Positions 25,644 to 35,072 are shown, counted from the first letter of the stretch. The stretch: 64,000 nucleotides of DNA from Motiliproteus sp. MSK22-1 (GCF_001968815.1 NZ_MIEQ01000092.1:1-64000), one strand, 5' to 3'. Numbers and translations are program-made. The notes: generated from the sequence alone by a model not told the origin.

Positions 25644-26996
25644 TTAAAGGCCCTCTAAAAAGAGCATGTTGCTTACAGTTATATAAGTCAGTTCGACATA
25701 TTCGTTGGATTGTGTCATATCGATGAAAGCACCTGCTTGTGTTTTTTCACCTGAAGTGAGTGCTTCAACCCAAAAATCAAACCCTGATGGGTCGGGTTCT
25801 CTGCCAAAGACACCACTATAAATATGCGTGATTAGCTCTTCGTTGCTTATAATGTCATCAGCATCGCTATCGGCCAGTGTTACGAATTCTTCGGAGTCGA
25901 TAAATCCCGCTGCCATTGAGTTTAGATCATGGCGTCCTTCCTGTATTTCATTAAGCCACCAGTTGTAGCCCTCCTCGTCAGGAAGTCGACCTAATGCTCC
26001 GTAGTAGGATCTATACAGCTGAGCCTCTTCGGCTTCGATAATGTTACTCCCAATACTGATTGAAGAATCCCAAAGATTGCCATCATCATCGATGATTTCA
26101 GGTTCAGGTTCAGGTTCAGGTTCAGGTTCAGGTTCAGGTTCAGGTTCAGGTTCAGGTTCAGGTTCAGGCTCTGGTTCTGGTTCAGGTGCTGGTTCAGGCT
26201 CTGGTTCAGGCTCTGGTTCAGGCTCTGGTTCAGGCTCAGGTTCAGGTTCAGGTTCAGGTTCAGGTTCAGGTTCAGGTTCTGGTTCTGGTTCAGGTTCTGG
26301 TTCTGGTTCAGGTTCAGGTTCAGGTTCAGGTATTTCAGTTCCGAAAAACTCGACGGAGGTGTTGATTCCCATGGAATCCAATTCTTCGGTGTAATAAGTC
26401 CGAGCATTACCTTGTTGATCTGTGATACTTACGCGCTCAACGGTGTAGGTGCCACTATTGTTTGTTTCTCCGATGCCGAAAGTTTGAGTTGAACTGCCAT
26501 CTTCCCAGGAATCATAAATCCCTGTTCTTAGATCTATCGTCGTTGGGATTGTCAATGAGGTTAATAGGGGAGCTGTGACATCTTGTGTCGAGCCGATTAA
26601 ATCGACTGTGGTATTGATCCCCATGGAATCCAATTCTTCGGTGTAATAAGTCCGAGCATTACCTTGTTGATCTGTGATACTTACGCGCTCAACGGTGTAG
26701 GTGCCACTATTGTTTGTTTCTCCGATACCGAAAGTTTGAATTGAGCTGCCATCTTCCCAGGAATCATAAATTCCATAGAGTCCCAAAAAAGCAGTATTGG
26801 TGTAGTCACCTTCAGAGTTGAGAGTATGGCGATAGGACAAGGTATTATCAAAATAGACGACAAGCTTATTGACTCCTGATAGGTCATCACTAGCGCTGGC
26901 TGCAAGGGTTAATCCAGTATCTCCTGTGGATAAGTCTACTGTTGTCGGCACAATCAATGAGGTTAATGTCGGTGCAATAATGTCTGCTGAACTCAT
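25644..26996 (-). CDS. DUF4214 protein with duplicated N-terminal module and Pro-Glu repeat linker
   Basis: Large probable exported or surface protein of unknown function. Residues 1-135 hold an Ig-like/adhesin-like module ([21 protein letters not shown] ... YDSWEDGSS ... [19 protein letters not shown]); residues about 138-220 repeat it but lack about 50 residues. A rigid linker of roughly 39 Pro-Glu pairs follows, with one Ala substitution. The C-terminal third (about 320-450) is DUF4214-like: [21 protein letters not shown], then [19 protein letters not shown], with acidic [13 protein letters not shown] between, which may bind calcium. No N-terminal signal peptide is seen; DUF4214 proteins are often type I secreted, but no transporter lies nearby. 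Repeat length may vary by slippage. Confidence 0.72.
   Translation of the reverse strand: MSSADIIAPTLTSLIVPTTVDLSTGDTGLTLAASASDDLSGVNKLVVYFDNTLSYRHTLNSEGDYTNTAFLGLYGIYDSWEDGSSIQTFGIGETNNSGTYTVERVSITDQQGNARTYYTEELDSMGINTTVDLIGSTQDVTAPLLTSLTIPTTIDLRTGIYDSWEDGSSTQTFGIGETNNSGTYTVERVSITDQQGNARTYYTEELDSMGINTSVEFFGTEIPEPEPEPEPEPEPEPEPEPEPEPEPEPEPEPEPEPEPEPEPEPEPEPAPEPEPEPEPEPEPEPEPEPEPEPEPEPEPEIIDDDGNLWDSSISIGSNIIEAEEAQLYRSYYGALGRLPDEEGYNWWLNEIQEGRHDLNSMAAGFIDSEEFVTLADSDADDIISNEELITHIYSGVFGREPDPSGFDFWVEALTSGEKTQAGAFIDMTQSNEYVELTYITVSNMLFLEGL
26098..26331. repeat. Hexanucleotide tandem repeat coding Pro-Glu linker
   Basis: About 39 tandem hexamers, mostly GGTTCA on the plus strand with variants GGCTCT, GGTTCT and GGCTCA and one GGTGCT. 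On the coding (minus) strand each unit codes Glu-Pro. As six is a multiple of three, gain or loss of units changes linker length without breaking the frame. Confidence 0.95.
26362..26774. repeat. 161-base direct repeat inside the DUF4214 gene
   Basis: Positions 26362-26522 and 26614-26774 are near-identical (five mismatches counted by eye), offset by 252 bases. They code the segment from YDSWEDGSS to DSMGINT in each of the two N-terminal modules. The few mismatches imply a recent duplication or ongoing gene conversion. Confidence 0.9.
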
Positions 26997-27484
26997 GTAA
27001 CAACTTCCTTATTTACTATCTTTGACATAACGCTGTACAAATTCGTCTCTAAAGACTCTATTTAGAGCATGAGACGGGTATATCCTGCTTGCTGTCGCTT
27101 TGCGATGTCATTTGTGTGAAGAATTCTGTTTATTGAAACGGATCTTGGCAAAATACAAATGACCACCTTCTATAGTCTTGGCACTTATGTCGATATAGAA
27201 AGGGCGGTAAGGTTTTTACGGGGAGAGGCTTTCCCCATCCATGGTCAGGTTTCTGGTACGGTCTCGTTCCAAACGATTGTTTGATGGCGGTAATTTATCA
27301 GTTGAATCAAGTCACTACAACTGGATTTTGGATGGTTTTGTTTTTGATAGGGTATTGATCTTGACAGATATCAATGGAGAGGTGTTATTACAGAAAAATA
27401 ACTTGTCAGATTACTATGGATTTTAATGGAAAATTTTTAGAAAGCAGGACTTCTGGTTTAAGCCCTGCCAAATTGGGCTTCAGG
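26997..27484. other. Intergenic region; nothing recognised
   Basis: A 488-base gap between two minus-strand genes, holding the promoter of the DUF4214 gene. A 61-codon plus-strand frame at 27241-27426 has no ribosome site or recognisable feature and is not annotated. Confidence 0.4.
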
Positions 27485-28558
27485 TTACTTTTTCTTCAAT
27501 CGATCAAATGCCATTTGCAGGCTGATTCCCATACGTTCTATAGCCTTTGAAAGTGCTCCAATTTCATCTGAACGTTTAGTTTCATTAATTTCAATGCCTA
27601 ATTTCCCCCGGCTGATTTCATCGGCAATTTCAGTGAGATTACGGATAGGAGTCAGTAGTAGACGGCCCATAATCATGTAGAGGACCAATGAAGCAACCAG
27701 GGCGCTGATTACTGCCCCGATAACGGCGTTGAGACTGAGGTTATAGGCATCTGCCATCACCTTGTCTTTTTCCAGGACCACACCGATTAACCATTCGCTG
27801 CCGTAGAGGTTTTCCAGAGGACGGAACGCGGTAAGTACTGAACGGTTTTCAAGTTCCAGTTCCTGCAGGTCTGGTGTGAGTGATGGGCGTTTTTCACCAA
27901 ACAGTGCCGTTAATTGTTTTCCGTTCAGGCTGCTGTCAGGGTGGCTAATGATCTCTCCGTCAGCGTTGATCAAGTAGGCGTAGCCGGTGTTGTTAAAATT
28001 AAGAGTGTTTACCGCATCTGAAACGGTTTTCAGGCTCAGGTCTCCACCAACAGCTCCTTTGAAGGTTCCGTTGTCAGTAATATTTGCCACCGCAGAAATG
28101 AGAATATCGTTAGTTGCTGAATCGGCATAAGGATCTGTCAGCAGGGCTCTGTTATGGGCTCGGGCGAGGGGATACCATGGACGTTTTCTTGCGTCCCAAT
28201 CGTTGGGAGGTGACCAGCTTGGATCATTCGAAATGGGTTTCCCGTTTGTCTCCAGGCCCCCAAATATCAGAATAAATTCGTCCTTCAGTAACGGAGTGTT
28301 CATGGTGTTCTGAATGGTATCGGTGTTGTAGTCAGCTGCTATAGTCTGTGCCATCAGGTCAATGAGGGCCAGTTTTCCGTTCAACCAGTTGGTTATCTGG
28401 TGTGACAGGACAACTGAAGCTTCATTAATACTGTTGCCTGTTTTTTCGTAGAGCGCATCTCGTACCATATGATACTGAATCCAGGAAAATACTGAGAATG
28501 CGAGAATAATGATGGCAGAAACGACCAACGGGACTTTTTGGGATATTTTCACAAACAC
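27485..28558 (-). CDS. dCache-HAMP membrane sensor lacking an output domain
   Basis: Built like the sensory half of a chemotaxis receptor. The 357-residue protein has a helix near 8-28, a periplasmic double-Cache domain (about 35-275) with WDARKRPWYPLA and TDPYADSATNDILISA (the usual ligand-binding Cache motifs) and GVVGGDLSL-like GAVGGDLSLKTVSD, a second helix near 280-303, then HAMP (about 305-355: LLTPIRNLTEIADEISRGKL and RSDEIGALSKAIERMG). It stops right after HAMP with DRLKKK; there is no methyl-accepting, GGDEF or kinase domain. AGGAGGTG precedes the ATG. The stop is not followed by recognisable leftover signalling-domain code, so it seems a genuine short form. It may signal through a partner. 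Confidence 0.8.
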   Translation of the reverse strand: MFVKISQKVPLVVSAIIILAFSVFSWIQYHMVRDALYEKTGNSINEASVVLSHQITNWLNGKLALIDLMAQTIAADYNTDTIQNTMNTPLLKDEFILIFGGLETNGKPISNDPSWSPPNDWDARKRPWYPLARAHNRALLTDPYADSATNDILISAVANITDNGTFKGAVGGDLSLKTVSDAVNTLNFNNTGYAYLINADGEIISHPDSSLNGKQLTALFGEKRPSLTPDLQELELENRSVLTAFRPLENLYGSEWLIGVVLEKDKVMADAYNLSLNAVIGAVISALVASLVLYMIMGRLLLTPIRNLTEIADEISRGKLGIEINETKRSDEIGALSKAIERMGISLQMAFDRLKKK

Positions 28559-29140
28559 CTCCTGTGCGGAATGAAGCGGGGCTGCCCGATGGCTCTCATA
28601 GGCTGCACCCCATTGTTATTATTGTTTAAACCCGGACTCGTGCCGAGCGTGAGGTTTGGGGCTGTAAAATAGTAGATGGGCTGGAAAAATCGCTAAATAT
28701 CAGGCGATTAGAAGTGAATAAGTATTCACGTCAGTATTCAAAGCGGTAGTGCCAGAATTGCTATACGGATGGGGCCAGTGTGATTGAGGTCTACGTGCTT
28801 CCCGGTAGCGGGTTGCTTTGCAGCCAAGCGTGCCCGCGGGGAGAAGATTTAGCAAAACACCCTGGGACAAGTAGAACAAAACAGCTGGTAGGTAAGAGGG
28901 GTAAAAATACGCCCAGCGTACCTGCTCCCAAAGCAAGAATATCCACAGAACGATAGATAATCTTCATGCGTGATCATCTGGTTTATATTGAGTCAACAGC
29001 AGGTCAGGAAACCTCCGATTAAGCTCCATCTTTGTTCTATGAGCACTGGGTACTTTTTCAGAGGTTCCTTCGCTGCTGCTATTCCCTGCTCGCTTTCCTG
29101 GGCTGGGTTAGATACCGGTCATTCGTCTTAGAGTGGCTGT
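28559..29140. other. Intergenic region; no gene seen
   Basis: A 582-base gap downstream of the catalase gene and upstream of the Cache-HAMP gene, both on the minus strand. A small inverted repeat ATCGC/GCGAT lies around 28689-28708. A 78-codon minus-strand frame at 28700-28936 has no supporting features. Confidence 0.4.
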
Positions 29141-30577
29141 TTACAGGGAAAGCCCCAGAGCCTTGGCGACCCCTTCACCATAAGCCGGGTCTGCCTGCTG
29201 GCAGTTGTTGATATGACGCTTTTGAATATCGACAGAAGCACCACCCAGTGATCTGGCCGTATTTTCAAACAACTTTTGCTGTTGCTCCGGGGTCATTAGT
29301 CGAAACAGATTTCCTGGTTGTGAGTAATAGTCCGTATCTTCTCGGTGATCCCAGTGAGCGGCAGCTCCGGAAAGTGCCATTGCCGGTTCTGTGTAATCAG
29401 GTTGCTGTTGCCACTGGCCACTGCTGTTCGGCTCGTAACCAATGGTGCTGCCAAAATTGCCATCGGTACGCATGGCTCCATCACGGTGATAACTATGAAC
29501 CGGGCATTTTGGAGCGTTAACAGGTATTTGATGGTGGTTGACTCCCAGTCGATACCGCTGGGCATCGCCGTAGGAGAATAAACGTCCCTGCAACATTTTG
29601 TCAGGCGAGAAGCTGATACCGGGTACGACATTGGCTGGATTAAACGCAGACTGCTCAACTTCAGCGAAAAAGTTCTCCGGGTTACGGTTCAGCTCCAGTT
29701 TGCCCACTTCTATCAGAGGATAATCAGCTTTTGGCCAGATCTTGGTTAGATCAAAGGGATTGAAAGGGCTTTCTTCAGCTTGTTTTTCACTCATAACTTG
29801 AATACTGAGCTTCCAGGAGGGGTTGTCACCTTTTTCAATACTCTCGTAAAGGTCACGGTGATGACTTTCACGGTCCTGGCCTACCAGCTTTTCTGCTTCC
29901 TGATCACTTAGGTTTTTGATTCCCTGATTGGTCTGGAAGTGAAATTTGACCCATACACGCTCATTATCAGCATTAATCATGCTGAAGGTGTGGCTACCAA
30001 AACCATGCATATGGCGGTATGAGGCAGGGATACCCCGATCGCTCATGACAATCGTTACCTGGTGCAGAGCTTCAGGTAGTGAGGTCCAGAAATCCCAGTT
30101 ATTTTGAGCGCTACGCATATTGGTGCGCGGATCCCGTTTAACGGCATGGTTAAGATCGGGAAATTTCAGTGGATCACGGAGGAAAAATACCGGTGTGTTG
30201 TTGCCCACCAGATCCCAGTTGCCCTCTTCGGTATAGAATTTCAATGCAAATCCGCGAATATCCCGCTCCGCGTCAGCTGCACCACGTTCTCCGGCAACGG
30301 TTGTAAAACGAGCAAAAAGCTCAGTTTCCTTGCCCACTTCAGAAAAAATCTTAGCGCGCGTGTAGTTTGAGATGTCGTTGGTGACTGTAAACGTGCCGTA
30401 AGCACCAGAGCCTTTCGCGTGCATACGTCTTTCAGGAATGACTTCACGATCAAAGTGGGCAAGCTTTTCCAGGAACCATACATCCTGAAGCAATTGCGGG
30501 CCACGAGACCCCGCGGTCATTACATTCTGGTTATCTGCTACCGGGCAACCCGCAGCAGTGGTTAATTTCTTTGTCAT
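29141..30577 (-). CDS. katA: Monofunctional heme catalase (clade 3 type)
   Basis: Degrades hydrogen peroxide to water and oxygen. The 478-residue length is that of small-subunit catalases. The distal His is in [12 protein letters not shown] near residue 52, the Asn in [19 protein letters not shown] near residue 125, and the heme-ligating Tyr in [14 protein letters not shown] near residue 334, where the family usually has RLFSYxDTQ. NADPH-binding-type residues follow in [11 protein letters not shown]. The ATG at 30577 (AGGACAGGAT just before it) is preferred to one at 30598. A possible OxyR site lies about 110 bases upstream (30684-30698). Cytoplasmic: no signal peptide. Confidence 0.93.
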   Translation of the reverse strand: MTKKLTTAAGCPVADNQNVMTAGSRGPQLLQDVWFLEKLAHFDREVIPERRMHAKGSGAYGTFTVTNDISNYTRAKIFSEVGKETELFARFTTVAGERGAADAERDIRGFALKFYTEEGNWDLVGNNTPVFFLRDPLKFPDLNHAVKRDPRTNMRSAQNNWDFWTSLPEALHQVTIVMSDRGIPASYRHMHGFGSHTFSMINADNERVWVKFHFQTNQGIKNLSDQEAEKLVGQDRESHHRDLYESIEKGDNPSWKLSIQVMSEKQAEESPFNPFDLTKIWPKADYPLIEVGKLELNRNPENFFAEVEQSAFNPANVVPGISFSPDKMLQGRLFSYGDAQRYRLGVNHHQIPVNAPKCPVHSYHRDGAMRTDGNFGSTIGYEPNSSGQWQQQPDYTEPAMALSGAAAHWDHREDTDYYSQPGNLFRLMTPEQQQKLFENTARSLGGASVDIQKRHINNCQQADPAYGEGVAKALGLSL

Positions 30578-30683
30578 ATCCCTGTCCTCTCTTATCAATT
30601 TGGTCGGTCGATAATTAGATTCGTCGAGAACTACAATAGGATATATATTGATATACTTAAAATTAATTGACGTTATTTGTTTG

Positions 30684-30698
30684 ATAGTTAATAGCTAT
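30684..30698. promoter_or_regulatory. Possible OxyR half-operator upstream of catalase
   Basis: ATAG-N7-CTAT (30684-30687 and 30695-30698) is exactly the repeating unit of the OxyR consensus. A third element at the right spacing is TTAT (30673-30676, 3 of 4 matches to CTAT), while the fourth (30706-30709) does not fit. Position in the divergent gap, about 110 bases before the catalase start, is sensible. Confidence 0.4.
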
Positions 30699-30865
30699 CG
30701 GAAAGGTGTTTTATCGTTTTGCTATTGTAAGAAGGTATAGTGTATAGGTATCAAACAGACATCGGTTTTTGGGTTTATCAGTGTATTGTCACCATTTCTA
30801 TTCCATCCTTCTGGTGAAGGCTCTATATTCTTGCCCTACAGATACCCTTCGGGGAAGGATATGAA

Positions 30866-32326
30866 ATGAAGTTGGGCTGGAATAATACGCTGTCGGTGCG
30901 AGAACCATTGATAGCGCTTGTTAGTTTGATCCTCATCGGAGGATTTTTAATCACTAATGTCAGTAGCTACTATGTTTCCAAGAACAGTTTGCGTGAGGCG
31001 ATAATTGACAACGAACTGCCTCTGACCAGCAACAATATATATTCTGAAATTCAGCGGGATTTGCTCCGACCCGTTTTTGTTTCGTCTCTGATGGCCAATG
31101 ACACCTTAGTGAAAGATTGGCTGGTGGATGGTGAGCAGGATTTGGAAAAAATTACGCGTTACCTGGCTGAAATTCGCAGAAACTACAACGTCTTTACCAG
31201 TTTTCTGGTCTCTGAGAGAACCGGCAATTATTATCATTTTACCGGCCTGAGTCAGGTCGTTTCTGAAGAAGACCCCAGGGATGCCTGGTATTTCCGTGTT
31301 CGCGATATGCCGGAGCCCTTCGAGCTTAATGTGGATTTCAACGCAGAGCAGGGGGATACCCTGACCATCTTCATTAACCACAAAGTTGAGGGTTATGACG
31401 GAAAGCTCATTGCGGTTGTCGGTGTTGGGCTGAAATTCGGCACTGTAGCGAATATTGTCGGCCGTTATAAAGAAAACTATGGACGGCATATTTACTTCGT
31501 TAATGATGACGGAGATATTCTGGTGCGTTCTGAGGGTGCGCCAGTGGCCGAGGATAATATTCGTTCGGCCGCAGGTATATCCGCCGTTGCTCCTGCAATA
31601 CTGGAGGTCGATCAGGGGTTCTTTGAATATGAGCGTGATGGCGAGAGTATGCTGGTAAGCAGCCGCCACATTCCTGAACTGGGGTGGCGGGTGATTGTTG
31701 AGCAACAAGAATCAGAAGCGCTGGCCTCTATTCGTGAGAGTCTGATAATCAATACGCTTGTTGGCTTAGTTGTTATAGCAATGACTATTCTCATCGTCAG
31801 TTATACCGTTAATCGTTTCCATTCCCGTCTGGAGACCATGGCGTCCCGGGACAAATTGACAGGCGTGGGGAATCGCTCGATGTTTGATCTGACTTTGGAG
31901 CAGGCACTGCAGCGTTATCGTCGTGATGAATTAACGTTTTCAGTTATTCTGATGGACATTGATCATTTCAAGCGTATCAATGACACCCTCGGCCACTTGG
32001 AAGGTGACCGGGTTATTCAAAACGTTGTTCAGGTTATCCGAGAGGCTATGCGAGAGTCTGATGTACTTTGCCGGTGGGGGGGAGATGAGTTGATAGTTCT
32101 GGCTCATAACTGTTCGCTTGAAAACGCAGTCCAATTAGCCGAGAAAACACGTAAATCAATTGAAACAGCGAGTTTTGCGGTTTATCTCGATGGTGAGCCT
32201 GCCACTCTGAGTGGTGGGGTTACCGAAGTTAGAGCCGGAGACAATGCCGATGATTTGATTCGTCGAGCCGATGAGGCGCTCTATCAGGCCAAGCAGGAAG
32301 GTCGCAATTGTATACGGCCTGTCTGA
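30866..32326 (+). CDS. Membrane diguanylate cyclase with periplasmic Cache-like sensor
   Basis: Makes cyclic di-GMP from two GTP in response to a periplasmic signal. The 486-residue protein has a helix near 15-37, a periplasmic region (about 38-285) with Cache features (DAWYFRVRD, INHKVEGYDGKLIAVVGVGL, GDILVRSEG), a second helix near 290-312, and a GGDEF domain (about 325-486) opening with SRDKLTGVGNRSMFD. The active-site loop is RWGGDELIVLAH near residue 405: GGDEL rather than GGDEF, still expected to be active; the metal-binding Asp in LMDIDHFKRIND is present. No RxxD inhibitory site is obvious. GGGGAAGGA precedes the ATG. Single gene. Confidence 0.9.
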   Translation: MKLGWNNTLSVREPLIALVSLILIGGFLITNVSSYYVSKNSLREAIIDNELPLTSNNIYSEIQRDLLRPVFVSSLMANDTLVKDWLVDGEQDLEKITRYLAEIRRNYNVFTSFLVSERTGNYYHFTGLSQVVSEEDPRDAWYFRVRDMPEPFELNVDFNAEQGDTLTIFINHKVEGYDGKLIAVVGVGLKFGTVANIVGRYKENYGRHIYFVNDDGDILVRSEGAPVAEDNIRSAAGISAVAPAILEVDQGFFEYERDGESMLVSSRHIPELGWRVIVEQQESEALASIRESLIINTLVGLVVIAMTILIVSYTVNRFHSRLETMASRDKLTGVGNRSMFDLTLEQALQRYRRDELTFSVILMDIDHFKRINDTLGHLEGDRVIQNVVQVIREAMRESDVLCRWGGDELIVLAHNCSLENAVQLAEKTRKSIETASFAVYLDGEPATLSGGVTEVRAGDNADDLIRRADEALYQAKQEGRNCIRPV

Positions 32327-32698
32327 CGCTAGGTGATTGAGGGTTAAAACCGAAAGAGCTGCCGGGAGTTTAGAAGTGTTGATCAGGAGTTTAGAAGTGT
32401 TCCCCGTGTTGGCCGTTATTACTGGGCACCAGGGGTAAGTCTTATTATATTATTTTGTTTTCCCTGTGGTCTGAATCCACTTTGCCGCATTGGGCGGCAG
32501 AGTCTTGCCTTGTTGCTTTGTTAGTGGTTGTCGCTTGCTCTTGTTTTCCCCTCCTCTAGGTCGTGTTCTTTGTGCAGTTTGCTGTTTTTTAAGGAAATGT
32601 CTAATTGTGGTGTGTTATTTGCTGTGAGTTATAGCAATGTCATACCAACCCCGTAACACTGCTGTCTATACAGACCAGATGAATCCAGGAGATATGTG
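32327..32698. promoter_or_regulatory. Upstream region of MotA-like gene with 16-base direct repeat
   Basis: GGAGTTTAGAAGTGTT occurs at 32365-32380 and again, identical, at 32386-32401, a 21-base period (two helical turns). It could be an operator pair or a slippage product. No gene is seen in this 372-base gap. Confidence 0.4.
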
Positions 32699-33514
32699 AT
32701 GAACCGTACTGTTGCATTAGTTATCTGCACATTAGCTGTCGCGTTCTCAGCTATTACTCTTGTTCTGGGTGCAACCTCTGGTTGGGTGGTGGCAACGGTA
32801 GGTTTTATCTTTGTCGTTGGCGGCACTTTGTTGACAGCAGTGGTTAGTGAAAGTGCTGAGAGGCTTGAATCTTTGTTCTGGAGTCTGCCACAGGTATTTA
32901 AGATCCATAATCCCAAACTTGGTCATGATCGGGATATCTTGCTTAATGTTGCAGAAAATTATCGCCGTGGTCGTATTCGCTGGGCGGATGCCTATGCAAG
33001 GAAGCTGGCAGACCCGTTTCTTCAGCAAGGAGCACAGTTAATTGTCGATGGAAGCTCTGCCGAAGATATCAGCCGTGCCTTGACCTGGCGTATATCCAGC
33101 ATTAAGGAAGAGGAGAAACGACGCCTGCAGATCATGCACGCTCTGGCGGGCTTTGCTCCTGCGTTTGGTATGTTAGGTACGCTGCTGGGACTTGCTCATA
33201 TGCTCTTTAGTTTGGGGGATGAAGGATTAACCGCAGTCGGAGCTTCAATGGGATTTGCATTGATTACAACAGGATATGGCCTTGTTGCAGCCAATCTTAT
33301 TATTAAGCCCGTGGCAATGAAAATGGAGTATCGGGCTCGGGAAAAGCTGGCTTGGCACAATGTAAAGTATGAGCTACTGGTCATGCTTTACAAGAAGGAG
33401 CATCCTTCCCAGATGCAAGATACGCTGCAATCTCTGGTTATCAGACAGGAAGAGGAAATGCAGGGTGGTGTTTCTGGCATGGCTACGATGACAGGATTGT
33501 TGAAGGCCTCCTAA
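32699..33514 (+). CDS. MotA/PomA-like stator (proton or sodium channel) protein
   Basis: Membrane partner of the next gene, forming an ion channel that drives a mechanical or energy-coupled process. The 271-residue protein has four helices in MotA order: 4-24, 28-50, a cytoplasmic domain (55-145), then HALAGFAPAFGMLGTLLGL near 147 and GFALITTGYGLVAANLIIKPVAM near 185. APAFGMLGTLLGL is the family motif before the ion path. The ATG at 32699 has AGGAG 8 bases upstream. It is followed after 16 bases by a MotB-like gene. No flagellar genes are present, so it may be a secondary flagellar stator or a non-flagellar motor. Confidence 0.82.
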   Translation: MNRTVALVICTLAVAFSAITLVLGATSGWVVATVGFIFVVGGTLLTAVVSESAERLESLFWSLPQVFKIHNPKLGHDRDILLNVAENYRRGRIRWADAYARKLADPFLQQGAQLIVDGSSAEDISRALTWRISSIKEEEKRRLQIMHALAGFAPAFGMLGTLLGLAHMLFSLGDEGLTAVGASMGFALITTGYGLVAANLIIKPVAMKMEYRAREKLAWHNVKYELLVMLYKKEHPSQMQDTLQSLVIRQEEEMQGGVSGMATMTGLLKAS

Positions 33515-33530
33515 TCTAAGTTAGAGAATC

Positions 33531-34781
33531 TTGCCAACCATCATGCGACATTTTCAACAACAGGCAACAATCGGTGCTTTTGCTACCCCTGCTGATCCCT
33601 GGGAAGGGCGTGCACTTGATTTTGAATGGCGTGACAATTGGTTGTTGGGCTATATCGATATATTGACTCTGTTTATCACTTTGTTGGTGGTCCTTCTGGC
33701 TCTCGGAAATCAAACTACGGCATCAGACGAACAGGCGGTGTCGGAATCCCCAGTCGTCCAAACTCAACAGGTTCTGCTTAACAGGCCGATACTGACTCCT
33801 CCGCTTTCTGGCCAGGCTACAGCAGACTCGGCGGCAGCGAACCCCGTGTCCAAGGAAGCGCTGCAAGTGACCGAAACATCGACATTATCCGTGATGGATG
33901 TTGAGGTTTCCTGGGGAGACTTTGAAGAAACTTCTCAGCCCCAGCCTTCTATAAAAATAACCTCACTAGCACTCAACCAAGCACAGGGGCAGGGATTTCG
34001 TCAGTCAAAGCCTCAACGGCCTGAGTTAACCGTACTTGCTCAAACAGAACAAGAGTCTGGAAAGTTAACTCCGAGGAAGCCAGCCACTCAAGAGTCAGTT
34101 CTTAAGCCGTCAGGTTTGGCTGTAGACATTGCAGAAGCTTCCTTTGAAGAGCCCTCTGTGACAGCAGAAGAAACACAATCTGAGTTTCCATTAGTGGCTG
34201 ATTTTCAATCTCAGCCCCAGCTTCAATCTCAAGTTCCACCTCTGCCTCAAGCCCCGTCACAGCCTCAACCGTTAGTTGATTCTGATTCAGTGGAATCTCT
34301 TGTTGAGGAAGCGGCTGTTGAATTTCCGTCACCTTCTTCAGCATTTGAGCGGATGGTAAAGCAGTTGGCCGCCGAAGGTTTGGATAAACGGGTTAACGTT
34401 AAACCCCTTGCACAGGGGGCTCTGTTAGAACTGCAAGATAACATCCTGTTCCCGCTGGGCAGTGCTGAGTTGAAACAGGAGGGGCTCTATCTGTTGGAAG
34501 ACCTGCTGAAGATTCTTATGGATAAGGGCGGTCGCGTTTCAGTAGAGGGGCACAGCGATAATCAACCCATATTCAGTAGTCGTTACCCATCCAACTGGGA
34601 GCTATCTTCGAGTCGTGCAACTCAAGTGGCTCGGTATCTTATTTCCGGTGGCTATGATCCCGCTAAGCTCCGAGTGGTGGGATATGCGGATACCCAACCT
34701 GTGGCATCAAACGAAACGTCAGAAGGGCGTGCACAAAATAGAAGAGTTTCTCTGGTGGTAGAGTTTTTAGAGAAAATCTGA
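33531..34781 (+). CDS. MotB/PomB-like stator protein with OmpA peptidoglycan-binding domain and long linker
   Basis: Anchors the stator to peptidoglycan. One helix near 37-58 contains Asp43 (GYIDILTLFITLLVVLL), in the position of the essential ion-binding aspartate of MotB. A C-terminal OmpA-like domain (about 275-415) shows LELQDNILFPLGSAELKQEG, VEGHSDNQPI, NWELSSSRA and YADTQPVA, all normal. Between them lies an unusually long, Gln/Pro/Ser-rich, probably disordered linker of about 210 residues. The 416-residue length is well above the roughly 300 usual for MotB. The start is uncertain: TTG at 33531 or ATG at 33543, neither with a good ribosome site; coupling to the motA-like gene is likely. 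Confidence 0.82.
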   Translation: MPTIMRHFQQQATIGAFATPADPWEGRALDFEWRDNWLLGYIDILTLFITLLVVLLALGNQTTASDEQAVSESPVVQTQQVLLNRPILTPPLSGQATADSAAANPVSKEALQVTETSTLSVMDVEVSWGDFEETSQPQPSIKITSLALNQAQGQGFRQSKPQRPELTVLAQTEQESGKLTPRKPATQESVLKPSGLAVDIAEASFEEPSVTAEETQSEFPLVADFQSQPQLQSQVPPLPQAPSQPQPLVDSDSVESLVEEAAVEFPSPSSAFERMVKQLAAEGLDKRVNVKPLAQGALLELQDNILFPLGSAELKQEGLYLLEDLLKILMDKGGRVSVEGHSDNQPIFSSRYPSNWELSSSRATQVARYLISGGYDPAKLRVVGYADTQPVASNETSEGRAQNRRVSLVVEFLEKI

Positions 34782-34969
34782 CCTTCTTTCAGGGGATCTT
34801 CGAATAAGTCCATTATGTTCTCAGCGAACCCAAAGGACTTGTTCGCAGGTTACTGACTATTGATCAGCTCCAATCCTGGCTTGTTATTGTATTTCTTTGC
34901 GATCACCTCCTTCTTGGCTTTTTATCCTAATGCTGTCTACGCTTCTCTAGTGTGTATAAATCGCACTTA

Positions 34970-34983
34970 TTGATTTATCTCAA
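34970..34983 (+). promoter_or_regulatory. FNR-like site upstream of nap operon
   Basis: TTGAT-TTAT-CTCAA matches the FNR consensus TTGAT-N4-ATCAA at nine of ten positions. Its centre (34976.5) is 96 bases before the napF start; a class II site would place transcription start near 35018, giving a leader of about 55 bases. Oxygen-responsive control of periplasmic nitrate reductase by FNR/ANR is established in other gammaproteobacteria. Confidence 0.6.
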
Positions 34984-35072
34984 TTTCTTTTGTCGATTGG
35001 CAAGAGAGAATGTAATTGAGGTGTTTTATAACCTTATCGAATAAATGGTTATGCGTAGAGTTGGGGCAAGGC

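Noticed and set aside
26098-26331. Regular short repeats that could suggest a CRISPR-like array
   Set aside because: Units are contiguous 6-mers without spacers and lie in frame inside a coding gene.
26041-26394. Long Ser-Gly repeat open frame on the plus strand
   Set aside because: It is the antisense reading of the hexanucleotide repeat coding the Pro-Glu linker; no ribosome site and no other protein features.
27241-27426. 61-codon plus-strand frame before the Cache-HAMP gene
   Set aside because: No ribosome site; no similarity to a lost signalling domain was recognised.
28700-28936. 78-codon minus-strand frame downstream of catalase
   Set aside because: No supporting ribosome site or protein features; composition looks like random reading.
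32699-34781. ZorAB-type anti-phage system
   Set aside because: The MotA-like protein lacks the long cytoplasmic tail of ZorA and no ZorC/D/E-type genes are adjacent; an ordinary stator-like pair is simpler.
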